Assembly: GCF_018446385.1 (NCBI RefSeq)
Contig: NC_056002.1
Coordinates: forward strand, 5,753,474 to 5,817,473
Direction: 5' to 3'
DNA: 64,000 bases
Source of the DNA: Zingiber officinale
Taxonomy: Eukaryota > Streptophyta > Magnoliopsida > Zingiberales > Zingiberaceae
The notes below the pieces were generated by a model, which saw nothing but the letters and a program-made list of their open reading frames with translations, was not told the origin of the DNA and ran no database searches. Shown here in pieces: positions 31,289 through 42,620 of this stretch; positions within the stretch are counted from its first letter, which is position 1, and every line of letters begins with the position of its first letter. Both the position numbers and the translations under genes were made by a program.

Positions 31289-33079
31289 CTATGGGGTAGA
31301 GAAGATGCTCCTAGGAACCCAACACCTATTGGTGCTCCTTGGATGCTCTAGGTACTCACTAGGGATAACTTCCCTAGATACCTTCCTAGTGACCTTGTTG
31401 GGCTTCTTAGAAGCCTTGGTCACATTTTCTAGGTCAACTCTAGGGATAACCTCCCTTGTGACCTTGTTTGTGACTTTCTTAGACTTCTTAGAAGTCTTAG
31501 TCACGTTTATTGCAAAAATACTCTTAGGGATGACTTCCCTAGCATTTTTGGCTTGACCTCTAGACTTAGGGTTCGTTCCATAACTATATGGAACTCTATG
31601 GTAAGAGGACACATCCTTCTTAGCCTTTGGTTTGTATCCCAAACCTCTATGGCCATTGGATGGCTTTTGTACCCCTAAACCTAGGTTATGCTCATTTTGC
31701 CCTAATAGGATATTTTCCATCCTTTTTAGGGTCTTTTCTATTTTATCAAGTCTTGACCTCAAGACTTGATTTTCTATCACTAAGTCCTTAGTTTTAGGTT
31801 TTTCATTTGATCCATGAGCATTTTTGTTTCTAGGCTTGTATCTTACATCCTTAGGGTTATTGCCTAGGTTTTTACCTACATTCCTAGCCTTAAGGATAGT
31901 AGTTTTGGCATGTAGGGCCACATGCTTTTCCTTAAAGCCCTCATGCTTCCTATTCTTATGGTAAATCGCATTAAAATGATAAAAATTTGACCTAGCATGC
32001 TTTTTACCATTTTGCAAGGGAATAGGCTCAATGAAAGTTACCTTCCTTTTTACCTTGGAGGCTCCCCCTTGACTAGTGCCTCCTTGAGCCTTGATCATCT
32101 TCTTCCCCTTGGGGCATTGACTTCGGTAATGCCCTTTTTGTTGACACAAGAAGCACACAATGTGCTCCTTGCTCTTCTTTGTCCCGGGGGTGGTCTCCTT
32201 GGGCTTCTCCTTGCCCTTTTGTGCCACTTGGCCCTTCTTCTTGGCCAAGTTGGGACACTTGCTCTTATAGTGCCCATGTTCCCTACACTCAAAACATATT
32301 ATATGATTTTTATCATTAATTGCAATATTTATACCTTTGCTTGTAGGGGTGGCATCTTTTTCTTTGGATCCGGAGGTAGAAGCTTCCTCTTGATCGGACC
32401 TTGATTCTCCTCCATTTGATTTTTCTTGACTTGTGGAGGTAGAATCTACTTCCTCCTCTTCGTCGCTTGACCCGGATGTAGAAGCTTCTCCTTCCTCTTG
32501 ATCCGGCGTCACCAAGGATTGCTCCCCCTCAATTCTAGAGGTGGAGGCTTCATCATCTTGAATATGAAACAAGGAGTATGCTCCCTCCTTGTTCCCTTCG
32601 TTGCATTCCCTTGAGGATGAAGCTTCTTCTTGGACCTCTTCTTGGGAGGTTGAGCATCTATCAACCTCGGAATCCTCCTTTTGGTCTTGCTCCAAAGAGT
32701 CACCCTCTTTGGATTCTTCATGATCTTGTACAGTGGAGGGGATCTCTTCATGAAGCTTGGCCAATTTGCTCCAAAGCTCCTTGGCATCTTCGAATTCTCC
32801 AACTCGAGCCAAGATGTGGCTAGGCAATAAGTTGACCAGAAGCTTGGTCACTTTGTCATTTGCCTCGCCCCTTTGAATTTGCTCTGAGCTCCATCTGCTT
32901 TTCTTTAGAAGCTTGCCCTTGGAGTTCGTTGGAGCTTTGAAGCCTTCCATGAGAGCAAACCATTGCTCTATCTCCATCATAAGAAAATTTTCGATTCTTG
33001 ATTTCCAAGAATCGAAGCTTGTAGATGAATATGGTGGAGCCACCCTTGTATCAAATCCAAGTCCATCTTGGAATTGCAT
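31289..33079 (-). CDS. gag: Gag polyprotein of element B (596 aa), no pol
   Basis: The frame is uninterrupted. I chose the ATG at 33079 because the longer frame upstream has only a GTG start. The order is a Copia Gag N-terminal region (about 1-115, 'LWSKLAKLHEE'), a long Ser/Glu/Asp-rich insert (about 120-240), two CCHC knuckles (about 261-274 and 308-321), a basic region, a coiled coil (about 425-450) and a C-terminus ending 'WVPRSIFSTP', the same ending as A. Its particle-forming and RNA-binding role is inferred from the family. The intact frame despite indels in the non-coding parts suggests selection or recent origin. Confidence 0.87.
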   Translation of the reverse strand: MQFQDGLGFDTRVAPPYSSTSFDSWKSRIENFLMMEIEQWFALMEGFKAPTNSKGKLLKKSRWSSEQIQRGEANDKVTKLLVNLLPSHILARVGEFEDAKELWSKLAKLHEEIPSTVQDHEESKEGDSLEQDQKEDSEVDRCSTSQEEVQEEASSSRECNEGNKEGAYSLFHIQDDEASTSRIEGEQSLVTPDQEEGEASTSGSSDEEEEVDSTSTSQEKSNGGESRSDQEEASTSGSKEKDATPTSKGINIAINDKNHIICFECREHGHYKSKCPNLAKKKGQVAQKGKEKPKETTPGTKKSKEHIVCFLCQQKGHYRSQCPKGKKMIKAQGGTSQGGASKVKRKVTFIEPIPLQNGKKHARSNFYHFNAIYHKNRKHEGFKEKHVALHAKTTILKARNVGKNLGNNPKDVRYKPRNKNAHGSNEKPKTKDLVIENQVLRSRLDKIEKTLKRMENILLGQNEHNLGLGVQKPSNGHRGLGYKPKAKKDVSSYHRVPYSYGTNPKSRGQAKNAREVIPKSIFAINVTKTSKKSKKVTNKVTREVIPRVDLENVTKASKKPNKVTRKVSREVIPSEYLEHPRSTNRCWVPRSIFSTP

Positions 33080-33197
33080 CTTGAAGTTGAGCTTGATAGA
33101 ATCTTGAACTTGAAGAATTTGCTCCAACTTCTTCACCCTCTAGCTTTTCTTGATATGTTTGCCCCTTCCGGCGGTGATTCCGGTGAAGAGCAACCTT

Positions 33198-33209
33198 GCT
33201 CTGATACCA
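33198..33209 (-). promoter_or_regulatory. Primer-binding site of element B
   Basis: On the minus strand it reads TGGTATCAGAGC, 2 nt from the LTR edge. It is identical to the site in element A. Confidence 0.85.
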
Positions 33210-33211
33210 CT

Positions 33212-34741
33212 TGTTAGGACCAAAAGTAGCTAGAGGGGGGGTGAATAGCTCGTCGCGTTCGCTCGGTGCTCGGCGTTGCTTGTTCCTTCAAAGATGTGCA
33301 GCGGAAAATACAGAAACAAACACACAACGCTAACACGGTTGGTTTTACTTGGTATCCACCTCACAAGAGGTGACTAATCCAAGGATCCACACCAACACAC
33401 ACACCCTCCACTAAATAAAACTCTCCTTTGTGGTAACTACCAAGGGCGGAGAAGCCCTACAATACTCAATACAAGAAGAGAGGGAAAGGATACAAGAAAT
33501 ACAAGCTTACAATGAGTACAAAACCCTAACCCTAGCTTCTCTTCTTGGCTTTGATCCGCCTCTTGACTTGGAGAGCTTCCAAGATCCTTCAAGAACTGGC
33601 GATCTGAGCTTTGTGAGCGCTGTGGAGGAGTTGGCGAGAGCTCTGGAGTGAATCGGAGAGGTTCTTCGCGCAGCCATCGAACGCCTGCAGCTATAAACGA
33701 CGCCAACGGTCGGATCCCGATCGATTCGAATGTTCCCAATCAATCGGGGAGGCTTTGGATCGATCCACGGATCGATCCGACCATTCGTGCGAAATGCGCT
33801 GGATCGATCCACGGATCGATCCAACTTGCTACTCGCGAGCCGTCTCCCCAATCGATCCACCGATCGATTGGGACATCTGGATCGATCCACGGGTCGATCC
33901 GTAAGCTCGTCATTGACAGTCCGGATCGATCCACCGACGATCAGAGCCCGGATCGATCCATCGATCGATCCAAGACTTGGTTTTGTCCAAAACCAAGTCC
34001 TAAACCTCCCAAACCAACATCCGGTCAACCTTGACTGTTGGTATGTCATGCCTAGCATCTAGTCACTCCCTTGACCGCTAGGACTCCCTTACCAAGTGTC
34101 CGGTCAACCTTTGACCCACTTGACTTTTCTCTTCAAGTATCCAGTCAATCCTTTGACCTACTTGGACATTTCTTTCATGCCAAGTATCCAATCAATCCTT
34201 TGACCTACTTGGACTTCCCAACACCGGATGTCCGATCATCCTTGATCCATCCGGATTTTCCTTGCCCGGCTTCACTCACGTGACTTTCACCTAGCTTCAC
34301 TCACTAGGGTTTTCCATCTGCCTAGCTTCACTCACTAGGACTTTCACCTGGCTTCACTCACCAGGGTTTTCCATCTGCCTAGCTTCACTCACTAGGACTT
34401 TCACCTGGCTTCACTCACCAGGGTTTTCCATCTGCCTAGCTTCACTCACTAGGACTTTCACCTGGCTTCACTCACCAGGATTTCCATCTGCCTAGCTTCA
34501 CTCACTAGGACTTCCTTCTGCCTGGCTTCACTCACCAGGACTTTTCTTCTGCCTGGCTTCACTCACCAGGACTTTCATTTTGCCTAACATCCCAGTTAGG
34601 ACTTCCCAGTCAAGTATCCAGTCAACCTTGACCTACTTGACTCTTCTTCAATCAATATCTTATTGTCAAACATCTAAACCCAAACCAAGACTCAGCTTGG
34701 TTACCCAGGTCAACCTTGACCTGAGGGATATTGCACCAACA
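33212..34741 (-). mobile_element. Right (5') LTR of element B
   Basis: 1530 bp, with a palindrome array at 33717-33972 (six units) and regular 'ttcactcac' minisatellite units at 34265-34580. On the minus strand the order is U3 with minisatellite, array, TATA-like box (near 33691-33697), R-U5 and 'ggtcctaaca'. Confidence 0.9.
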
Positions 34742-35342
34742 CAAATGAGCGCTAAGATGGCTCAATTAAGGGTCGATCTAAGTAAGAGCTTCGAGCAACT
34801 GGAGGCAGAGAAGAGAAAAGGCACCAAGTAGGCTACTCAATTGGCTCGGCTTGATAAACAGGCCAACTCCTTCGAGTCCAAACTTAACTTGGCCAACACC
34901 AGGAAGCTCTGGGTCATCAAGGACTTGGAGATCAAAAATAAAGAGTTTTGGGTGCTAGCTCAAAACCTGAAGGATGTGGAGGCCTCGCTAAACGACGAGA
35001 GGGAGAGTAGGTCATCTGAACGCTCTGCCACGAAGACCCAGTTCAACGTAAAAGATGAAGAGCTGGCCAAGTTGAAGGAAGAGTTGAATGCCTCCTGAGC
35101 GGCCTTAGAGATTTATTAGGGAGCTGAGTTTAGCAGGTTTAAGCGGTAGAAGAAAGCCTACCTTCGCTCGGAGGCTTTCAATGATTGGGTCACCGACCGA
35201 GCTCTCCGCCTCTTCAACCTCGCGATCAAAGGGACTCTCGAACAACTTAGGGACGACGGCTACATTTCGGATACTCTGACCAGCAAGGTCATCAGCCGAG
35301 ACAAGCTGACTGAGTCGTTGCTCGATAATATTTTAGATTAGC
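34742..35342 (+). pseudogene. Element E accessory ORF, 3' part (coiled coil)
   Basis: It resumes exactly at B's TSD. A highly charged heptad-rich region ('SFEQLEAEKRKG', 'DEELAKLKEEL') corresponds to the coiled-coil tail of D's accessory ORF (55644-56288). It is broken by stops at 34829 and 35096 and by others downstream. Confidence 0.65.
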
Positions 35343-35596
35343 TTGAGTGAACCTATTCGTGCGAGTTTTGCTTTTGTAATTTTTTGAAGTATCAATGAAT
35401 AATCGTTTGTCTAGTGAACCCTTATTTTTTTTGTCCCCTTCTTGTCATTCAGTATTTTCAATTTCGACTTGCATTTAGTTCATGTGTTGTCGCGTAAACT
35501 CTAGTGAAACTGAGTTGCTTATACCCCCAAGTGTGGCTTTGTGATCTTCCGATCGGCAATGGGCTATCTGTTTTCATAGTCGATCGATCAGCTTCA

Positions 35597-36345
35597 GGTT
35601 TAAGGTCGCCGCTTGACTTTTGATGGCGACAAGGGTTTAAGGTTGGCACTCGATCGTTGATGAAGACTGGGATTTAAGGTCGCCACTCAACTGTTGGTGA
35701 AGATTGGGGTTTAAGGTCGCCGCTCGATCGTTGATGGCGACACGGGTTTGAGGTCGCCGCTCTACCGTTAGTGAAGACTGGAGTTTAAGATCGTCGCTCG
35801 ACCATTGGTGAAGACTGGGGGTTAAGGTCACCGCTCTATCGTTGATGGCGACAAGGGTTTAATGTCACCGCTCGACCGTTAGTGAAGACAGGGGTTTAAG
35901 ATCACCGCTCGACCATTGGTGAATATTAGGGTTTAAGGTCACCGCTCGACCGTTGATGTCGACAAGGATTTAAGGTCGCCACTCGACCATTGGTGAAGAT
36001 TGGGGTTTAAGGTCGCCACTCGACTATTGGTGAAGATCGGGGTTTAAGATCGTCGATCAACTGTTGATAGCGACAAGGATTTAAGGTCATTGCTCTACCG
36101 TTGGTAAAGACTGGAGTTTAAGGTCGCCACTCGACCATTGGTGAAGACTAGGGTTTAAGGTCGCCACTCGACCGTTGATGGCGACAAGGGTTTGAGGTCG
36201 TCGCTCTATCATTGGTGAAGACTGGGGTTTAAGGTCGCCGCTCGACTGTTAGTGAAGACTAAGGTTTAAGGTCGCCGCTCGACTGTTGATGGCGACAAGG
36301 GTTTAAGGTCGTCGCTTGACCGTTGGTGAAAACTAGGGTTTATCG
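35597..36345. repeat. Tandem array of about 37 bp, roughly 20 units (element E)
   Basis: Units alternate between two related forms: 'ggtttaaggtcgccgctcga' plus 'ccgttgatggcgacaa', and the same start plus 'ccattggtgaagactg'. It sits between the accessory ORF and the end of pol, the same place as the unrelated 58-bp array of element D. Confidence 0.85.
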
Positions 36346-36468
36346 TCGCCACTCGAGTTTTAACTTGGTCGATCGGCTCAAGAGTCTGGAAAACTTTCAT
36401 TGTTTATTCATGTTTGTCCTGCATCCAGAAGGCATATACACAAGTACATTTATATTTGCTCACGCACC

Positions 36469-39400
36469 TCACACCCAAGCCTGTTGAAGATGATTCACGC
36501 TCCACGCCCGCTCGAGTCGTCTCCCATTTTCGTCTTCCAAGAAATAGGCCCCCAATCGGAGTTTCTGTACGACCTTGTAAGGTCCCACCCATGGTGCCTC
36601 GAGTTTGGTGACGTCACCGACTGGCTTGACTTTCTTCCACACCAAATCACCGACCTGGAAAGATTTTGAGATCACCCTCCTGTTGTAGTTCTACCTCATC
36701 CGCTGTCGATAAGTCATTAACCGAACGATCGCTTTATCCTGCACTTCTTCTACAAAGTCAAGCTCCATTAACCTTCGCTCGCCATTTCCCTCGTCGTAGA
36801 GTCACACCCAGTCGAATTCTACTCCGACCTCCATAGGAACCACCGCTTCTCCCCCGTACACCAGCTGGAATGGTGTTAACATCGGTCACCTCTTTTGGAG
36901 TCATGCAAAGTTCCCATAAGACACTTGAGAGCTCGTCGACCCATCTACCTCTTGTGTGGTCGAGCCGAGTTTGTAAGTCTCTGAGGATTTCTCGATTTGT
37001 GACCTCCACCTGGCCGTTGCTCTAGGGGTAGGCGACTGAAGTGAAGGCTTGCTGGATGTCATAGCCTTTGTACCACTCCCTGAGCTTCTGACCCGCGAAC
37101 TGCCTCCCGTTATTTGAGACGAGCCGGCGGGGGACGCTGAACGACAGAGGATGTTCTGCCAGATGAACTTGATGACCATCTGCTAACTTATCTTTGCCAG
37201 GGACTCAACATCCACCCATTTTGAAAAATAGTCCGTAGCAACGAGAAAGAACCTTCGCTGACTTGTCACCATGGGAAAGGGCCCCATGATATCCATGCCC
37301 CATTGGTCGAACGGGCAGAATACCGTGGGCGACTTCATCTCTTCGGTTGGTCAGTGCTAAATATTGTGATAGTTTTGGCAGGACAATCATGTGGTTGTTG
37401 TCTGAGCGACAACCTCTTGGAGCGTTGGCCAAAAGTATCCGGCCAGGAGAATCTTTTGAGCTAACGAACAACCGCTTGAATGGCTTCCACAGGAGCTTTG
37501 GTGTACTTCTTGCAAGATGTACGCTGCGTCTTCTGGTCAACACACTTGAGAAAAGGCCTAGAAAAGTCTCTTTTATACAGCTGATCTCCGACTAAGGTGA
37601 ACCATCCGACCCTCTTCTTTAATAGACGCGTCGATTCCTAGTCGACCGGCGTACTTCCTGGTTGAAGAAATTCGATTAACGATGTTCTCTAGTCGCTCGG
37701 AAAGATAACTCCCTCCATCCGATCAATATGCGCCACCAAAGAAACCTATTTGATCAGTTGGCTAATCACGATTGGTGATAATGAACTAGCTAACTTAGCC
37801 AGTTTATCCGTTACTTGATTATCCGATAGGGGAATCTTCTGTACAGTGACTTCTTAAAAATATGTCTTTAGCTTCTCGAAAGCTTCTGCATATAACTTGA
37901 GTCGGGGGTTGCTAATCTCGAAGCCCCTGTCAGCTGCTGGGCGACCAACTGGGAGTCCGAGTGAATGAGGACCTTTATGGCTCCGACATGTCATGTTGCT
38001 TGTAGGCCGGTTATTAAGACTTCGTACTCAGTCTCATTGTTGGTGGCACGATAATCCAACTAAATTGAAAGTTGCATTCAGTCTTCTCTTGGTGAAATGA
38101 GCAGGATGTCGATCTCGCTGCCTTGTTGGGTGGAAGATCCATTAACATATATTCTCCATGTTACTTCTAGCTCGTCGTTCTGGATTTTTGTGACGAAATC
38201 AGCCAAAGTCTGACCTTTTATCACTGTTTGAGACTGGTATTAGATGTCAAACTCACTTAGTTCAGTTGTCCACTTGATCAACCAGCCAGATGCTTCTGGG
38301 TTGAGGAAGATTCTTCCCAAGTTAGTATTGGTCATCACGATGATTGGATGGGAGCGGAAGTATGAGTGGAGTCTCCGAGCATCTAGTACCAAAGCATAAG
38401 CTAACTTTTCTAGACCAGTGTAGCGGGATTCGGCGTCTTGTAATATATGACTTAAAAAATACACAGACTATTGCTCTTGCCCATTCTTCTTAACTAATGC
38501 TGAGCCGATCGCATTTTCGGTGGACGACGAATAGATCCAGAGTGGCTTCCCTACGCTCGACTTAGCTAATATAAGAAAGAAGTTGAGATAATCTTTGAGC
38601 TCTTCAAACGTCTAATCGTACTCCGCATCTCATTAGAATTTTGTCGCCCGACGCAGGACCTTGAAGAATGATAGGCTCCGGTCAGATGATTTGAATATGA
38701 ATTTAAACAGAGCGGTAATACGCCCGGTCAGCCATTGGGCTTCATTCAAGTTGTGTGGTGGTGACATATCTTGCAGAGCCTTGACCTTAATTGGATTCGC
38801 CTTGATCCCCCGCTCGGTGACGATGTATCCCAAGAATCGGTCGCTCTTGGCGCCAAATAGGCACTTGTTTGGGTTCAACTTTATTCCATAGGCTCTCAGA
38901 ATTTGGTAGGTCTCCTTGATATCTGTGCAAAGATCAATAGCTCTTGGAGATTTTATTAATATGTCGTTGACATATACCTCTATGTTGCGGTCTATCTACC
39001 GCCGAAACACCTTGTTCATGAGCCTCTGGTAGGTGATGTTGGCGTTCTTTAGTTCGAAGGGCATGACGTTGTAGCAGAATGTTCCGTCGGCCATAATAAA
39101 ACTGACCTTTTCTTGATCTTCTCGAGCGAGCGACACTTGGTGGTAACCTTGATATGCGTCAAGCATGCAGATCAGCTCGCAACCGACCATAAAATCCACC
39201 ATCTGGTCTATCCGAGGCAACAGATAGAAATCCTTCGGGCACACCTTATTCAAGTCGCGGAAGTCTATGTAGACCCTCTATTTGTTGCCCGGCTTGGAGA
39301 CTACTATGATGTTAGCAAGCCAGCTCAAAAATTGCACCTCCCGTATGTCGTCGACCTCCAGTAATTTCTCTATCTCCGCTCGGATGACCAAGTTTTGTTC

Positions 39401-40735
39401 CGTGCTGAAGTTCATTTTCTTTTGTTTTACTGGCCAAGCATCCAGTTGGACGTGTACCTCATGCTGAGCCACACTTGGCAAAATACCAGAAAACTCATGT
39501 GTCGACCAAGCGAACACATCGTGATTCTGTCTAAGGCAGGCTACTAGCTCCATCTTTTTCTCCCCCTCTAGATCGACAACGATAAAGGTAGTTGCTTCCG
39601 GACGATTAGGGTGGATATGAACTTCTTCTTTTTCTTCGTAGACCAGCGTGGGGGGGTTTTTCAATGATGGCGTTCACCTCCAGGCGAGGTGTCTTCCGAG
39701 CGGCTCATGCTTCCGTTCTGACCATCTCGACGTAGCAATGCCGAGCGGGCAACTGATCTCCGTTGACTTCTCCTACCTTACCGCCCACCGAAAATTTGAT
39801 CTTCTGGCAGTAGGTGGACACTATCACTCGGAACTCATTGAGTGTTGGTCGGCCCAAAATGATGTTGTAGGCCAAGGGCGCATCTACCACTATAAAATTT
39901 GTGGTCCTTGTTCGCTTTAGGAGTTCTTCTCCGAGTGAGATGACCAACTTGATCTGGCTGATCGACAACACTTCATTGCCTGTGAAGTCGTAGAGCGAAG
40001 TCATCATTGACAGCAGTTCACTCCGGCCAATTTGTAATTGGTCGAACGCCTTCCGGTCTATGATATTTGCCGACCTCCCTTTATCAATAAAAGTGCAATG
40101 AACTGTATAATTGACAATTATCGCTCGAATGATTAATGCATCGTCGTGGGAGACCTCCACTCCCTCCTAATCCTTAGGCAAAAAAGTTAATCTCGGGTCT
40201 CTCAGCTTTCTCCTTGTTGCAACCAACGGCGTAGATCTCGAGCCGCCGCGCATGCAACTTCCTTGCTCGGTTAGAATCCCCATTGGTTGGCCCGCCAGCG
40301 ATCATTCCTATCTCCCCCCGAGCGACGTTACTTCGGTTCTCTTCTTCCCTTACGGGCGGTCTAGTCTGTTCGGAGGAGGCACAGGCAGGGATTCAGTCCC
40401 TTTGTGGTTGGTGGTGGCGTGGCCCAGTCGTCCTTTCTGAGTTCCTTCGTTCTGCAGATCTGTTTTGGTGACGTCGATCTGAATGTGGCGATTATCGGCG
40501 GTATCTGCGCGGAACCGACCTGCTAGCTGTCAGGTCGTAGCAGTCCCTGGTGTTGTGCGTCGTCGACTGGTAGAGGTGCAAAACATTGGTGCCCACCTCT
40601 TGCTTATTGGATGGGCGGCCACCACTTGTTGTACGACATGTGGCCGAGTCTCCTGGTGTGGAGTGGCTCCCGAACGAGGCCCTTTAGGTGGTCGATGACT
40701 GCTCGGTTGATGCCATTCAAAAAGCTGGGGATGGG
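36469..40735 (-). pseudogene. Decayed gag-pol of Tat element E
   Basis: Fragments in order on the minus strand, by position: Gag C-terminal and protease region with 'YNIILGRPTLNEF' (39705-40160), a segment before RT (39278-39664), RT with 'LDAYQGYHQV' (38996-39253) and more RT (38633-38878), first RNase H (38240-38464), traces of a second RNase H near 38000-38150, and integrase pieces (36758-37543) with the C-terminal 'VWKKVKPVGDV' module (36469-36675). All are interrupted by stops and frameshifts. The Gag N-terminus is absent between 40735 and the LTR. It is closely collinear with D and is not functional. Confidence 0.8.
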
Positions 40736-40739
40736 ATGA

Positions 40740-41447
40740 CTGTTGACAAGATAAAACCTAGCTCGATCCTGCAAAACAAAATCAAACCAGGGAAGGGGTC
40801 CCTAGCGTTGATCCTTCGACGCTCAAGTCAGAATCAAGAAAAGGAAATGAGTAATCAAGAAATAGGAATATCTTTCTTTTCCTCATACCTGGCGTAGCCT
40901 TTTATATCTTTTTTTTTGTGATCGTTCATCTGCTCTTATTTAATGATATTAATTTTCAGAGGAAGACTTCTTTGTCTTGACTTCTGTGCATTAATGATAA
41001 ATGGAGTATTCTTTTTTATCTTGACTTCTTCATAGTTAATGATGATAGACAGAGTGTTCTTTTTTGTTTTCTCGTCTCCTCCTGTGTAGTGTCATTCAAT
41101 TCTTGCGCCGGACGGGCGGTTCGAGCAGCTCGCTTCGCTACTAGACAGGTGGTTCGAGCGGCTCGTTTTTCTGTCGATCGAAACAACTAATTACGGGTTA
41201 TCCATTCGTCCGACCAACCCATGATGTCCATTCGTCTGACCAGTCAAGTGATCCACTCGACCACTCCTTTACCGACCGATATAACCAGACAGTCATCTTT
41301 GGCTGAAGCTCTTTTCGTAAGTTCAGGCGTTGATCGTCTTGACTTTGGCTGAGGCTCTTTTCGTAAGTCACAGTATTGGTCGTCTTGATTTTGATCAATA
41401 CTATGTCAACTGACCCATGACAGATGGATCTTATCACCGCATGAGGT
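40740..41447 (-). mobile_element. Right (5') LTR of element E, truncated
   Basis: It matches 2893-3655 of the left LTR, including 'ggaaggggtccct', 'atttaatgatattaat' and 'cgtcttgacttt'. It stops abruptly at 'caccgcatga' and joins the 5' leader of ATL copy 2. Confidence 0.65.
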
Positions 41448-41449
41448 GC

Positions 41450-42620
41450 TTTTCTAAAAATCAACCTAAATTGGAACTTATTCCTCTCCTTTGACAATTG
41501 CATATGGGAACAAAGTTAGAACAATCATCAGTTAAGCAGCTTTTGACGAGGAGAAAAAAATTTGATAAACGTGTGAGAAAACTCGCATAAAAATATCAGC
41601 TTGAATTCATTCAACGTGAGCAGAAAACTCAAAGATTCTCACTCTCATTCTCACCACTTCGTAATTTGCTTTAATTTCAAGTATCAAGGATGTCTGGAGC
41701 AGAGCAACCCATGACCGGCGGCGGAGACGACGGCGTCGTGCTGTCTTTTGCGACTACCAACGGGTTCATTGTCGCGGCGACGATGCTTCTCTTAATCCTA
41801 TTCATCTTCTCTTTCATCCTCTGCCTCCGCGCCAAGCGCCGCTGGGGCGGCGACCCGGTCGCCGCCGCCGAAGATCCCCTTCCGCAGACGTCTGGCCTCG
41901 ACGCTGAATCCATGTGACCATGAAGGCGCTACCTTGGACAGTGCTCCGCCCCGACGACTTAGATGTCGGCGCGGATCACTCCGCCGTCTGATGATTCTGA
42001 GGTCCGAAAGCCGATCCGTCGACGGTCCCATTGACTGCGATTTGGGTTCTTCCCAAATTGACGCCGAACAGTTAACGTAAAGCACGATGCAGAGCAGAAA
42101 GTTCGCTTAAGCTAATTAATTAAATCATTCTCTAATCTCCTGATTAATTTCGGCGATTATTCACTCCTACACGAATGAGAGCTGTTCAAGTGCAATCTCG
42201 CAAAGTCAAATATTTAATAGCTTTAGGTCTCAACAAGTACCATCAGTCAATATTTAATAACTTTAAATTATTTTATACCATCAAAATCGCTTAACTGAAT
42301 TATTTAAGTAATCTTTTATATAAAATGAATATGTACGAGACATATATTAGGTTAACAAAGTCGATTTTATTTTTGTTATTTAAATAGTTAAATTGAGGGT
42401 ATATTTTAAAAATATTCATAAAAGAAAGTGGGTAAAAGCGTATGAACGCGATAAAAAAAAGGAGGACCTTTGAAAAAATCGAACAACAGTTTGCACTGGA
42501 AGAATACAAATCCACGCGTCGTGGCCATGCCGTCAGACATCGCCATCAGTCATAAGAATACAAATTTACCTTCAAATCTTATTTAATACATATAAAGTGA
42601 ACAAAAATATATATAAAAGT
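41450..42620. repeat. ATL segment duplication, copy 2
   Basis: Counterpart of 1414-2820. It lacks the TATA box because homology begins inside the 5' leader. It carries a deletion of about 230 bp in the coding part and an insertion of about 35 bp near 42519-42553. Confidence 0.8.
41690..42075 (+). pseudogene. ATL-type gene, copy 2, RING deleted
   Basis: The first 75 codons match copy 1 (membrane segment, basic stretch, GLD motif) and then reach TGA at 41915-41917. A 5-bp insertion in 'atccatgtgaccatgaagg' causes this stop. Further on, sequence from the second RING cysteine to before 'atgattctgagg' (2001-2217 in copy 1) is missing, so no RING remains. The tail, up to the TAA at 42073-42075, is still recognisable. 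With no TATA box either, this is a dead copy. A 75-residue membrane peptide is possible but unlikely. Confidence 0.9.

Larger units (their letters stand above)
27378..34741 (-). mobile_element. Element B: gag-only Copia-type LTR retrotransposon
   Basis: A complete 7.4-kb element on the minus strand with TSD 'caaat' at 27373-27377 and 34742-34746. The LTRs are 1507 and 1530 bp. It has a Gag with two zinc knuckles and no pol. It is related to element A throughout (Gag, 3' region, LTR minisatellites, LTR ends) but clearly diverged. It is a second TR-GAG-type family and inserted into E's accessory ORF. Confidence 0.9.
2821..41447 (-). mobile_element. Element E: old Tat-lineage Ty3/gypsy retrotransposon, split by nested insertions
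   Basis: This host element is recovered by removing A, G, the solo LTR and B at their TSDs. Its order from left to right is 3' LTR, opposite-strand accessory ORF, tandem array, pol and gag remnants on the minus strand, then 5' LTR. It matches the order of element D (52850-64000). The left boundary is set by 'tgttcctatccgaa', which aligns with D's LTR start. The right LTR is truncated and joined directly to ATL copy 2. The many stops and diverged LTRs indicate an old insertion. Confidence 0.75.

Noticed and set aside
33648..34062. Frames rich in DRS and IDP repeats across B's LTR
   Set aside because: They are direct translations of the GATCGATC palindromes in several frames.
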